In this document: one piece after another, positions 8,704-17,339 of the stretch
Numbering within the stretch: the first letter of the stretch is position 1
Layout: each line of letters opens with the position of its first letter
Assembly: GCA_022826665.1 (NCBI GenBank)
Contig: JAJDUK010000076.1
Span: 30,506 to 94,505, forward strand
Length of the DNA stretch: 64,000 bases
Reading direction: 5' to 3'
Origin: Alphaproteobacteria bacterium
GTDB taxonomy: Bacteria > Pseudomonadota > Alphaproteobacteria > UBA828
Notes under the pieces: generated by a model
The model's database searches: none
What the model was told of the DNA's origin: nothing
The model's input: only the letters and a program-made list of their open reading frames with translations
Position numbers and translations under genes: made by a program

Positions 8704-9882
8704 ATGCGAAATGTCGACGACGATCTCCCGGTTATCACGCTGAGCGCGGGGCCAGTCGACGCGTATCCGGTCGTCCTGCGGGCGCTCTCGCGGCCCGTCA
8801 CCTACGATTTCGATCCCTCATTCCAGAATTTCTATGAATCGACCGTCCTGAAGACCGCCGAGTCGCTGCGCACCGCGTTGCCGCCGGTGATCCTGATGGG
8901 GGAGCCGGTGCTCGGGCTCGAAGCCGCCGCTGCCGCCCTGATCGGCGCCGACGACGTGGTGCTGAACCTCGCCTCCGGCGAGTACGGCAAGGGCTTCGGC
9001 TTCTGGGCGGCGCGCCATTGCCGGGAGCTGGTCGAGATCGTGGCACCCTACGACGACGCCATCGATCCCGACGCGGTCAGCGACATGCTGAAGGCCCGGC
9101 CCGATATTCGAATCCTCTCCGTCTGCCATCACGACACGCCGTCGGGCACGGTCAATCCGGTGCGCGAGATCGGCGAGATTTGCCGCGACCATGATGTGCT
9201 CACCATCGTGGACGCGGTCTCCTCCTTCGGCGGAATGGACGTTCACCCCGAGGACATTCACGCCGACATTTTCGTGACCGGCCCCAACAAGTGCCTGGGC
9301 GGCAGCACGGGGCTCTCCATCGTCCACGTCAGCGAGCGCGCCTGGGCGAAGATCGACGCCAACCCCGCCGCGCCGACCGACTCCGTGCTGAGCCTCAAGG
9401 ACTGGCGGGATGCCTGGCGCGCGGACGTCCTGTTTCCCTACACGCCCTCCGTCTCCGAGGTCCACGCGCTGGACGCCGCGGTGCAGAACTACCTCGACGA
9501 GGGACCGGAGGCGGTGTGGGCGCGGCACGCGCTGACGGCGCGCGCCTGCCGCGCGGGCGTGCGCGCCATGGGTCTCGAGCTCTGGCCCGCACGCGAGTCG
9601 ATCTGCGCCGACACCGCGACCACGGTGCGGGTGCCGGCGGGGCTGGAGGACGCGGCCATCCGGCAAGAGGCGCGCCGGCTCTACGGCGTGGTCTTCTCCG
9701 CCGGCCGCGGCTCGCTGCTGGGCAAGCTGGTGCGGATCGGCCACATGGGGCCGGTGGCGCGGCCGATCTTCGCGACCGTGGCCGTGACTGCGCTCGGCGG
9801 CGCCGTCGCGTCACTGGGCGGCAAGGCCGACGTGGGGGCGGGAGTCGAGGCGGCGCTCGCGGTGATCGACGGCGCGGACTAA
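8704..9882 (+). CDS. ppaT: Pyridoxamine-pyruvate transaminase (PPAT), fold-type I aminotransferase
   Basis: In rhizobial vitamin B6 degradation PPAT transfers the amino group of pyridoxamine to pyruvate, giving pyridoxal and alanine. The 392-residue protein resembles the Mesorhizobium loti enzyme throughout: ITLSAGPVDAYP near the start, MGEPVLGLEAAAA, NLASGEYGKGFGFW, VCHHDTPSGT and VTGPNKCLGG. The residues recalled as important in M. loti (Glu68, Lys197, Arg336, Arg345) correspond here to E67, K196, R335 and R344, all offset by one. No Shine-Dalgarno is evident. It overlaps the convergent oxidoreductase by 4 bases. Serine-glyoxylate or alanine-glyoxylate aminotransferase is the alternative. 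Confidence 0.82.
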   Translation: MRNVDDDLPVITLSAGPVDAYPVVLRALSRPVTYDFDPSFQNFYESTVLKTAESLRTALPPVILMGEPVLGLEAAAAALIGADDVVLNLASGEYGKGFGFWAARHCRELVEIVAPYDDAIDPDAVSDMLKARPDIRILSVCHHDTPSGTVNPVREIGEICRDHDVLTIVDAVSSFGGMDVHPEDIHADIFVTGPNKCLGGSTGLSIVHVSERAWAKIDANPAAPTDSVLSLKDWRDAWRADVLFPYTPSVSEVHALDAAVQNYLDEGPEAVWARHALTARACRAGVRAMGLELWPARESICADTATTVRVPAGLEDAAIRQEARRLYGVVFSAGRGSLLGKLVRIGHMGPVARPIFATVAVTALGGAVASLGGKADVGAGVEAALAVIDGAD

Positions 9883-10868
9883 ATCCCCGGCAACACCTCG
9901 CTCCCGAGAATCTCCAGCTGGGTCGGCAGCTCTTCGGAAGGCACGACGCAGAGCACGACCTTGGTCGCGCCTGCGTCGAACAACGCCTCCACGCCGCTGC
10001 GGCAGTCCTCCGGCCGGCCGGCGACCGCGAGCCAGTCGAGCCAGTCGTCCGGCATGCCGGCCTCGATTGCCTCGGCCCCGCCCTCGTCGATCAATCCGAC
10101 GAGCGCGTCGTTGGCATCGTAGACGCCGGTGATCAGCGTCGGGCCCATGGCCCCAAGATAAAGGGCGATCAAGGGGCGCACCTTGGCTCGAGCGGCGGCA
10201 CGATCCTCGCCGACGCTGGTGATGGCATAGGTGACGAGTTGGAAATCCTCCGGCAACCCGCGCGCCCGCCGGACCTTCGCAATCCGCTCCCGGACGGTCG
10301 CGACGTAGCGCGGGCCCGCCATCGCGGAGAGCACCATCCCGTCGGCGATCTCGGCACAGAGATCGACGGATTTAGGCCCCACAGCGGCGCCCAGCACCTG
10401 AAGGTCGGGCGCGGGATGGGTGAGCGAGACCGCATCGTAGCCGTAGTAGGCGCCCGACTGCGTGAGGGTCTCGCCCGCGAACAGGCGCTTCACGCCGGTG
10501 ATCGCCTCGCGCATCGAGCCCAGCACCGATTTCGGCGTGAGGTGCATTTGCGCAACCCAGAACGGCACGCCGTGGCCGATGCCGAGGGTGAAGCGGCCGG
10601 GATAGGCGTTGGCCAGTGTTGAGGCTTCCATGGCGGTGACGGCCGGATGACGTGCCCGGTTGGAGACCGCGCCGATGCCCACGTCCACTGCTTCGGTGGC
10701 CTGGAGCGCCATCGCGGCGCTGGCGAAGCCCGACAGCATGAAATAGTCCTCGGCGAACCAGAGGTCGGAGAAGCCGCAACGTTCCACCTGCCGACTCAGG
10801 CTCACAATATCGGCAGGCGCGACGTCGCCGAGGATGAAGACGCCCATGGGGCGGGAGGCGGTGGGCAT
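9879..10868 (-). CDS. LLM-class (luciferase-like) flavin-dependent oxidoreductase
   Basis: A 329-residue bacterial-luciferase-like TIM barrel, probably using FMN or F420. Features are VERCGFSDLWFAEDY near residue 35, GIGAVSNRARHPAVTAMEA, the GRFTLGIGHG phosphate-binding loop and PDLQVLGAAVGPKSVDLCAE. This pattern is closest to the 5,10-methylene-H4MPT-reductase-like branch, but substrate cannot be read from sequence. AGGAGCG precedes the ATG. It ends the minus-strand set pxpA - class III aminotransferase - oxidoreductase (13-base gap from the aminotransferase), suggesting joint work on a nitrogen-containing substrate. Confidence 0.85.
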   Translation of the reverse strand: MPTASRPMGVFILGDVAPADIVSLSRQVERCGFSDLWFAEDYFMLSGFASAAMALQATEAVDVGIGAVSNRARHPAVTAMEASTLANAYPGRFTLGIGHGVPFWVAQMHLTPKSVLGSMREAITGVKRLFAGETLTQSGAYYGYDAVSLTHPAPDLQVLGAAVGPKSVDLCAEIADGMVLSAMAGPRYVATVRERIAKVRRARGLPEDFQLVTYAITSVGEDRAAARAKVRPLIALYLGAMGPTLITGVYDANDALVGLIDEGGAEAIEAGMPDDWLDWLAVAGRPEDCRSGVEALFDAGATKVVLCVVPSEELPTQLEILGSEVLPGI

Positions 10869-10880
10869 GGATGTCGCTCC

Positions 10881-12203
10881 TTACCAATTCATGTAGGCCT
10901 GCACGGCCTCGTCCGGGACCAGCCCGGCGGCAACATCGCCGAGCGCCTTGTCGATGATGGCGAGGCCCTCCTCGCACTCCTCATCGCTCAGGGTGAGCGG
11001 CGGCGTGATCTCCAGCACGTTCGCCTCAAGGCCCACGTAGATGAAGCTCGCGCCGAGCTCGTAGGCGCGGACGATCACCTTGGCCGTCGTGGTGGCCGGG
11101 ACAGGCGTCCGGCTCTCCCGGTCATCCACCAGGTCGACTCCGATGGCGAGACCGCGCCCGCGCACGTCGCCGATCATCTCGTGCCGCTCGGCGAGCTTCC
11201 TCAGACCGTCCGCCAGCGCCGTACCCACGCGCTCGGCACGACTCGGGAGATCCTCTTCAAGCACGGTGCGGAGCACCGCGAGGCCTGCGGCGGTGCAGAC
11301 CGGATTGCCGCCCGTGGTCTGGATCGCGAAGGCCGGGCGGTGGTCCATGATCGAAGCGGGACCGATCAGCGCGGACAGCGGCAGGCCGCCGCCAAGACCC
11401 TTGCCGAGGACGACCATGTCGGGCTCCAGCCCCTCGTGGCTGAAGGCGTGGAGCGCGCCCGAGCGGCCCAGGCCGACCTTGACCTCGTCGAGGACGGTGA
11501 GAATGCCGTGGCGCCGGCAGCGCTCCTCCAGGGCCTTGAGGAAGCCCGCGGGCGGCACGATCAGGCCGCCGTCCGACATGATGGGCTCGATGAAGACGGC
11601 CGCCACCTGTTCAGGGGGGCACGTCGTCTCGAACTGGTAATCCAGCATGTTGAGCACGTCGTCGGCGGAAAAACGCGGCCGGTAGGGGTCGGGGTAGGGC
11701 AGCAGCACGAGGCCCGGCCGGGGCAGCGTATGGGTCATGGCCGTGTGGCCCGAGATGCTCATCGAGCCCGCCACGCCGCCGTGATAGGAACCGATGAAGG
11801 AGATGAAGCGGTGGCGGCCGGTCGCCGCCTCAAGCACACGGGTCGCCGCGTCGTTGGCGTCGGAGCCGGAGTGGCCGTACCAGACGCGCCGCTCGGCATC
11901 GCCCGGCATCGTTTCAAGCAGTGCCTCGGCGAGGGCTGCGGCCGACTCGTTCGGATACATCAGCAGGCTCGCGCCCGCCATGTCGGCCATCGCCTCAGTC
12001 ACGGCCTCGATCACGGCGGGATGGCCGTAGCCGAGGCTCGCCGCCGTCGCCGAGGCGGAGAGGTCGAGGATGGCGCGGCCGTCGTCGGCCGTGAGGTAGG
12101 AGCCGTGCCCGCCGCGCGCCGCCAGCGGGTTGAAGCGGAGCTTCTGGATGCCGGCGATCGCGGTTTCGTCACGCTCGCCGAGCGTCAGGTTCGAGGTCGC
12201 CAT
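10881..12203 (-). CDS. Class III (PLP-dependent) aminotransferase
   Basis: A 440-residue omega-type aminotransferase of the GABA/ornithine/4-aminobutyrate superfamily. The PLP lysine is K268 in VLGKGLGGGLPLS, preceded by LTVLDEVKVGLGRSG; VWYGHSGSDANDAATR and the SFIGSYHGG block also fit. The start at 12203 is supported by GGAGG seven bases upstream. In VLDEVKVG a Lys replaces the more usual Gln or Met after DEV, so substrate preference may differ. It lies between pxpA and the luciferase-like gene on one strand. Substrate unknown. Confidence 0.9.
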   Translation of the reverse strand: MATSNLTLGERDETAIAGIQKLRFNPLAARGGHGSYLTADDGRAILDLSASATAASLGYGHPAVIEAVTEAMADMAGASLLMYPNESAAALAEALLETMPGDAERRVWYGHSGSDANDAATRVLEAATGRHRFISFIGSYHGGVAGSMSISGHTAMTHTLPRPGLVLLPYPDPYRPRFSADDVLNMLDYQFETTCPPEQVAAVFIEPIMSDGGLIVPPAGFLKALEERCRRHGILTVLDEVKVGLGRSGALHAFSHEGLEPDMVVLGKGLGGGLPLSALIGPASIMDHRPAFAIQTTGGNPVCTAAGLAVLRTVLEEDLPSRAERVGTALADGLRKLAERHEMIGDVRGRGLAIGVDLVDDRESRTPVPATTTAKVIVRAYELGASFIYVGLEANVLEITPPLTLSDEECEEGLAIIDKALGDVAAGLVPDEAVQAYMNW

Positions 12204-12269
12204 CACCAAGCCTCCATCGTTCCGCCCCCGCGTGGCCCGTGCCCCCGATTGCCGGCGGCGGACGCGGGC

Positions 12270-12995
12270 TCACGCCATGTGGGGCGCGAGCGCCTCGCGC
12301 AGCACCGGTGCCACCGCGTCGATCCCCGGCGTGTCGGAATGGATGCACACCGTCTCCGCCCGGATGGGCACGTCGACGCCTTCGACCGACGTGACCATGC
12401 CCTCTTCGATGGCGCGGAGCGTGCGCCTGGCGGTCGCGGCCGGCTCGTAGGGCTCGTGCTCGCGCGTGATGATGAGGTTGCAGTCGCGGTCGTATTCCAG
12501 ATCGGCGTAGAACTCGGGCCACCAGGGCAGGCCGCGCCGGGAATAGACGGTGTCGTGCATGGTGCCGCCCTGGCCGATCAGCGGCACGCCGAAGATTTCG
12601 GCCGCATCGGCTGCGGCCTCGGCGCAATGCTCGTACTTGGACGTCATGCCGAAGAGCGCGCCGTGGGGCTTGATGTGGTTGAGGGCGGAGCCGGCCGCCC
12701 TGAGGAAGCCGCTGAGCGCGCCCACCTGGTAAATCAGCAGATCGCGCAGCTCCTCGCGCTCCATCTGCATCTCCCGCCGGCCGAAGCCTTGCCGGTCGGG
12801 GAGCGACGGGTGCGCGCCCACCTTGACCCCGTGTTCGAGGGCAAGACGCACGGTCGCGTGCATCACCGACGGGTCCGAGGCATGAAAGCCGCAGGCGACA
12901 TTGGCGATGCTGATGAACGGCATGATCCGCTCGTCGTTGCCGAAGGTGTAGAGGCCATACCCCTCGCCGATGTCGCAGTTGATGGTGACCGCCAT
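12270..12995 (-). CDS. pxpA: LamB/YcsF family protein, 5-oxoprolinase subunit A-like
   Basis: PxpA with PxpB and PxpC makes the prokaryotic ATP-dependent 5-oxoprolinase. The 241-residue protein starts INCDIGEGYGLYTFGNDERI and has the metal/active-site blocks IANVACGFHASD and GVKVGAHPSLPDRQGFGRR and a later HIKPHGALFG. GGGAG lies six bases before ATG 12995. It is slightly shorter than typical PxpA (about 250), and no pxpB or pxpC gene is present in the window; its neighbours are an aminotransferase and a flavin oxidoreductase. It may therefore act on another lactam or cyclic amide. Confidence 0.88.
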   Translation of the reverse strand: MAVTINCDIGEGYGLYTFGNDERIMPFISIANVACGFHASDPSVMHATVRLALEHGVKVGAHPSLPDRQGFGRREMQMEREELRDLLIYQVGALSGFLRAAGSALNHIKPHGALFGMTSKYEHCAEAAADAAEIFGVPLIGQGGTMHDTVYSRRGLPWWPEFYADLEYDRDCNLIITREHEPYEPAATARRTLRAIEEGMVTSVEGVDVPIRAETVCIHSDTPGIDAVAPVLREALAPHMA

Positions 12996-13141
12996 GGCGT
13001 ACTCCCACTTCGCTGTGGCGGGGAACACTGCACGGGCGCGAGCGGGCAGTCAAAGCGGATCGGCGATTCGGCCGGGCGCCGTTGGTGCGCCCTATGTGGC
13101 GGGATAGACTGGCCGCGACCGGAGGGACAGGGAGGCCGACC

Positions 13142-14536
13142 ATGGGCGACGGGTTCGTTCATCCTTATGTGCCGAATGCGGCGCCGGAGCCGCGGCGGAA
13201 GCTGCTTGATGCCATCGGCGTCGGCGACGTGACGGAGCTCTACGCAGCGATTCCGGAGGCGCTCAGGGTCAAGGGGCTGCTGGACCTGCCGCCGGCGCTG
13301 CCCGGCGAGCAGGACGTGCGGCGGCATCTGGAGGAGATCGTCGCCCGCAACCAGCCCTGTTCCGGGACCTGGCTCAACTTTTGCGGCGCCGGCTGCGCCC
13401 AGCACTATGTGCCGGCGATCGTGGACGAGATCGTCCATCGCGGCGAGTTCCTCACGGCCTACGGCGGCGGCACCTACTCGGACCACGGCAAGAACCAGGC
13501 GCTCTTCGAGTTTCAGAGCCTGATCGGCGAGCTGGTGGGCATGGAGGTGGTCTCGACCCCGGTCTACGACGCGGGCGCCGCGACCGGCAGCGCCGTGACC
13601 ATGGCCTGCCGCATCACCGGCAGGGGCGGCGTGCTGGTGCCGGAGACCATGAGCGCCGACCGGCGCTCGCAGCTCATCGGCTTCGCCAAGCCCTTTGCAT
13701 CCGTCGAGACCGTCGACCGCGACCCCGCGACCGGGCTGATCGACCTCGCCGACCTCCGCGCCAAGGTCTCGGCCGAGACGGCGGCCGTGGTGATCGAGAG
13801 CCCCGGCTACCTCGGCCTGATCGAGACCCAGGCCCAGACCATCGCCGATATCGCTCACGAGGCCGGCGCCATGCTGATCGCTGGCGTCGACCCCATCTCT
13901 CTCGGCGTGCTCGCGACGCCTGCCGATTACGGCGCGGACCTTGCGATCGGCGATCTGCAGCCGCTCGGCATCCACATGTATGCGGGCGGCGGCAACGGGG
14001 GTTTCATCGCGAGCCGGGACGAATCCCGCTTCGTCGCCGAATACCCGTCGATCATGTTCAGCATCGCGCCGGCGGTAGAGGGGGAAGGCTTCGGCTTCGC
14101 CTGGTCCACCATGGAGCGCACCTCCTACGACACCCGCCACGACGCCACCGACTACGCCGGCACGACCCAGTGGGTCTGGGGCATCGGGGTCGCGGTCTAT
14201 CTCTCGCTGATGGGGCCGGAGGGGATGGCCGAGCTCGGCCGCGGCATCATGCAGCGCGCCTGCTACGCGGCGGAGCGGATCGCGGCGCTCCCCGGCGTCG
14301 CGGTGCCCCACCTGGGGCAGCCGTTCTTCAAGGAGTTCGTGGTCGATTTCTCCGGCACGGGTAAGACCGTCGCGGCCGTCAACGCCGCGCTGCTCGAGGC
14401 CGAGATTCACGGCGGCAAGGACCTGAGCGGCGAGTTCCCGGTACTCGGGCAGTCCGCTCTCTATTGCGTGACCGAGCTGCACGGAGCGGCCGAGATCAAA
14501 CGACTGGTCTCCGCGCTCGGGGAGGCAGTCCGATGA
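13142..14536 (+). CDS. gcvPA: Glycine dehydrogenase (decarboxylating) subunit 1
   Basis: The N-terminal half of the glycine cleavage P-protein encoded as a separate subunit, 464 residues. It begins GDGFVHPYVPNAAPE and has the fold-type I aminotransferase body without its own PLP lysine, including NFCGAGCAQHYVPAIVDEI, YGGGTYSDHGKNQALFEFQS and PVYDAGAATGSAVTMACRIT. Start 13142 follows GGGAGG. Its stop overlaps the gcvPB start as ATGA (14533-14536). The complex decarboxylates glycine with PLP and passes the aminomethyl group to H-protein. gcvT and gcvH are not adjacent. Confidence 0.94.
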   Translation: MGDGFVHPYVPNAAPEPRRKLLDAIGVGDVTELYAAIPEALRVKGLLDLPPALPGEQDVRRHLEEIVARNQPCSGTWLNFCGAGCAQHYVPAIVDEIVHRGEFLTAYGGGTYSDHGKNQALFEFQSLIGELVGMEVVSTPVYDAGAATGSAVTMACRITGRGGVLVPETMSADRRSQLIGFAKPFASVETVDRDPATGLIDLADLRAKVSAETAAVVIESPGYLGLIETQAQTIADIAHEAGAMLIAGVDPISLGVLATPADYGADLAIGDLQPLGIHMYAGGGNGGFIASRDESRFVAEYPSIMFSIAPAVEGEGFGFAWSTMERTSYDTRHDATDYAGTTQWVWGIGVAVYLSLMGPEGMAELGRGIMQRACYAAERIAALPGVAVPHLGQPFFKEFVVDFSGTGKTVAAVNAALLEAEIHGGKDLSGEFPVLGQSALYCVTELHGAAEIKRLVSALGEAVR

Positions 14537-16131
14537 CCGACCGCATCGGAGGCGGCTTCCACGCCGCGCACTGGGACGAGCCCCTGATCGACGAAATCCC
14601 CGGCGACGGCGGGCGCGGCCTGCTACCGCCCAAGGTGGACGACGCCATCGCCGATGCGGTCGGCGACGTTCCCGCCGCGCTGCCCGAAGGGGTGCGCCGC
14701 GCCGTGCCGCCGGCGCTGCCCTCGCTGCCGCAGCACCGGGTGCTCCGACACTTCCTGCGGCTCTCGCAGATGGCCATGGGCTTCGACGTGACCGTCGACA
14801 TGATGGGCACCTGCACCATGAAATACAGCCCCAAGGTGCACGAGTACGTCGCGCGCCTGCCCGGCTTTGCCGACGTCCACCCCCTGCAGGACCCGGAGAC
14901 GCTGCAGGGCACGCTGGAGATTCTCTACCGCTTCAACCGCGTGATGTGCGAGATCGCGGGCATGGATGCCTTCACCTTCCAGCCGGCGAGCGGGGCGCAG
15001 GGCATCTACACCAACGCCTGCCTGATCCGCGCCTATCACGCCGCGCGCGGCGACGGCGGCAAGCGGGACGAGATCATCACCACCGCCTTCTCGCATCCGG
15101 CCGATGCGGCGACGCCGGCGGTGGCGGGCTTCAAGGTCATCACGCTCATGCCGGGCGAGATGGGCTTCGCCGAGGTCGACGCGCTCAAGGCCGCGGTCTC
15201 GGAGCGGACCGCCGGGCTGATGCTGACCAACCCCGAGGATACGGGGCAGTACAACCCGCACATCCGCGCGTTCGTGGACATCGTGCACGAGGCCGGCGGA
15301 CTCTGCGCCTACGACCAGGCCAACGGCAATCCGCTGCTGGGGGTGGTGCGCGCGGGCGATACCGGCTTCGACATGTGCCAGTTCAACCTGCACAAGACCT
15401 TCTCCGCGCCCCACGGTGCGCTCGGGCTTGGCTGCGCTGCGGTGGGCGTCAAGGCGCACCTGGAGCGCTTCCTGCCGCGCCCCCTCGTCACCTACGACGG
15501 CGAGCGCTACGGCCTGGATTACGAGCAGGGGGAGGGGATCGAGAAGATCCGCGCCTTCATCGGCAACGTGCACGCGGTGCTCAAGGCCTATGCCTGGGTC
15601 CGCAGCCTGGGCGCCGAGGGCCTGCGCGCGGTCGCCGAGACGGCGGTGCTCAACAACAACTACATGCTGCACCACATCAGGCAGATCGAGGGCACGACCA
15701 TTCCCTGGCCCAAGAACACGTACCCCAAGCTGGAACAGGTCCGCTACAGCTGGGAGCCGCTCTACGAGGAGACCGGCGTCGCCAGCCACGACGTGCTGAA
15801 CCGCATGGTCGATTTCGGCGTGCAGCACTACATGGAGAGCCACGTGCCGATGCTGGTGCCGCAGCCCTTCACCCTGGAGCCGGGCGAATCGCTGACCATC
15901 GCGGAGATGGACCACGTGCTGGGCGCGCTGCGGCGGATCGCAGAGGAGGCCCGCAACGCGCCGGAGCAGGTGACGGCGGCCCCGCACAGCGCCGCCATCC
16001 GGCCCATCGACGGCGACGTGCCGGAGGACCCGGACTGCTGGGCCTTCACCTCGCGCGCCTACCGGCGCAAGCGCGGCAACTGGGCCAACGTCAAGCGCGG
16101 CCTGGGCGGGCACGGCGGCGGCTACAGCTGA
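14533..16131 (+). CDS. gcvPB: Glycine dehydrogenase (decarboxylating) subunit 2
   Basis: The PLP-binding half of the split glycine decarboxylase, 532 residues. The Schiff-base lysine is K288 in FNLHKTFSAPHG. Other family blocks are DMMGTCTMKYSPKVHEYVAR, AFTFQPASGAQGIYTNACLIRA and the glycine-rich ANGNPLLGVVRAGDTGFDM. Translationally coupled to gcvPA by ATGA overlap and followed after 10 bases by an AcoX-like kinase gene. Provides C1 units and NADH when combined with gcvT, gcvH and lpd encoded elsewhere. Confidence 0.95.
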   Translation: MTDRIGGGFHAAHWDEPLIDEIPGDGGRGLLPPKVDDAIADAVGDVPAALPEGVRRAVPPALPSLPQHRVLRHFLRLSQMAMGFDVTVDMMGTCTMKYSPKVHEYVARLPGFADVHPLQDPETLQGTLEILYRFNRVMCEIAGMDAFTFQPASGAQGIYTNACLIRAYHAARGDGGKRDEIITTAFSHPADAATPAVAGFKVITLMPGEMGFAEVDALKAAVSERTAGLMLTNPEDTGQYNPHIRAFVDIVHEAGGLCAYDQANGNPLLGVVRAGDTGFDMCQFNLHKTFSAPHGALGLGCAAVGVKAHLERFLPRPLVTYDGERYGLDYEQGEGIEKIRAFIGNVHAVLKAYAWVRSLGAEGLRAVAETAVLNNNYMLHHIRQIEGTTIPWPKNTYPKLEQVRYSWEPLYEETGVASHDVLNRMVDFGVQHYMESHVPMLVPQPFTLEPGESLTIAEMDHVLGALRRIAEEARNAPEQVTAAPHSAAIRPIDGDVPEDPDCWAFTSRAYRRKRGNWANVKRGLGGHGGGYS

Positions 16132-16141
16132 GTCTCGCCCA

Positions 16142-17263
16142 ATGGGCCGGCCTGCGCTCGGCCTGATCGTCAACCCGATCGCCGGCATGGGCGGCAGCGT
16201 CGGGCTCAAGGGCACCGACACGGCGGCGATTCTGAGCGAGGCGCGCGCCCGAGGCGCGGTGCCGCAGGCGGGCGCACGCGCAGCCGTGGTGCTGGAAGCA
16301 CTTGCCGCTGCCCGGCCGGGGCTGGAGCTGTTCGCGGCCCCCGGCGAGATGGGCGAGGGGATCGCGCGCGAGGCCGACCTGCGTCCGTCGGTCGTCGGCG
16401 CCCCGGCCGAGGGAGAGACCAGCGCGGTGGACACGCACGCCGCGGCCGAGGCGATGGCGGCTGCCGGCGCCCGGCTCATCGTCTTCGCCGGCGGCGACGG
16501 CACCGCCCGCGACATGGCGGCCGCGCTTGGCGACCGGGTGCCGGTGATCGGCGTGCCCGCCGGGGTGAAGATGCACTCGGCGGTTTACGCCACCAGCCCC
16601 CGCGCCGCCGCCGATCTCGCGCTCCGGGCGCTCGCTCAGGACATCGAAGCGCGGCCCCGCGAGGTCATGGATATCGACGAAGAGGCGTTCCGCGCCGGCG
16701 CCATCTCCGCGAAGCTTTACGGTTACTTGCCAGTGCCTTACGCGCCAGACCTGACCCAAAGCGTCAAGGCCGGTGGGGTCAGCAGCGACCGCGCGGCGCT
16801 GAGCGGGATCGCCGCCGAGATTGCCGGCCGGATGGAGGCCGGGCGGCTCTACATTCTGGGGCCCGGCACCACCACGCGTGCGATCGCCGAGGCGCTCGGC
16901 CTGCCCAAGACCCTGCTCGGCGTCGACCTGGTGCGGGACGGAGCGGTGATTGCCGCCGATGCGACCGAGGCGGCTATCCTGCGCGCGCTGGACGAGAGCC
17001 CGCCCGGCGCCATCGTGGTGACGCCCATCGGCGGTCAGGGGCACTTTCTCGGGCGCGGCAACCAGCAGATCGGCGCGCGCGTGGTGCGGGCGGTGGGTCT
17101 CGACCGGTTGCTCGTGGCGGCGACGCCCGAAAAGCTCGCGTCCCTGCGCGACAGCACGCTGCACGTCGATACCGGCGACCCCGACCTGGACCGGGCGCTT
17201 TCCGGCTGGCGCCGCGTCATCACCGGCCGCGGCAACGAGACGGTGTGCCGGGTCGCGGCATGA
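16142..17263 (+). CDS. ATP-NAD kinase family protein (AcoX-like)
   Basis: A 373-residue protein with IVNPIAGMGGSVGLKGTD at the start and the NAD-kinase signature FAGGDGTARDMAAAL near residue 120, followed by VPVIGVPAGVKMHSAVYA. This is the AcoX-like ATP-NAD kinase family, longer than NadK and usually of unproven substrate. It begins 10 bases after gcvPB, so it is probably cotranscribed with the glycine decarboxylase genes. That context suggests a link to NAD(P) supply or use in glycine/C1 metabolism, which is inference. Confidence 0.85.
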   Translation: MGRPALGLIVNPIAGMGGSVGLKGTDTAAILSEARARGAVPQAGARAAVVLEALAAARPGLELFAAPGEMGEGIAREADLRPSVVGAPAEGETSAVDTHAAAEAMAAAGARLIVFAGGDGTARDMAAALGDRVPVIGVPAGVKMHSAVYATSPRAAADLALRALAQDIEARPREVMDIDEEAFRAGAISAKLYGYLPVPYAPDLTQSVKAGGVSSDRAALSGIAAEIAGRMEAGRLYILGPGTTTRAIAEALGLPKTLLGVDLVRDGAVIAADATEAAILRALDESPPGAIVVTPIGGQGHFLGRGNQQIGARVVRAVGLDRLLVAATPEKLASLRDSTLHVDTGDPDLDRALSGWRRVITGRGNETVCRVAA

Positions 17264-17339
17264 GACGGCCGCCGTCACTTGAGCGGGCAGGGGGCTTCCC
17301 GCAGGATGGCGCGGCCCTGCCGGGGCGGGGGAGGAAGGG

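Noticed and set aside
13000..13141. Possible glycine riboswitch before gcvPA
   Set aside because: The leader is short and I could not find the paired conserved GGAGA-type cores or two-aptamer layout; only a GGGAGG ribosome site is clear.
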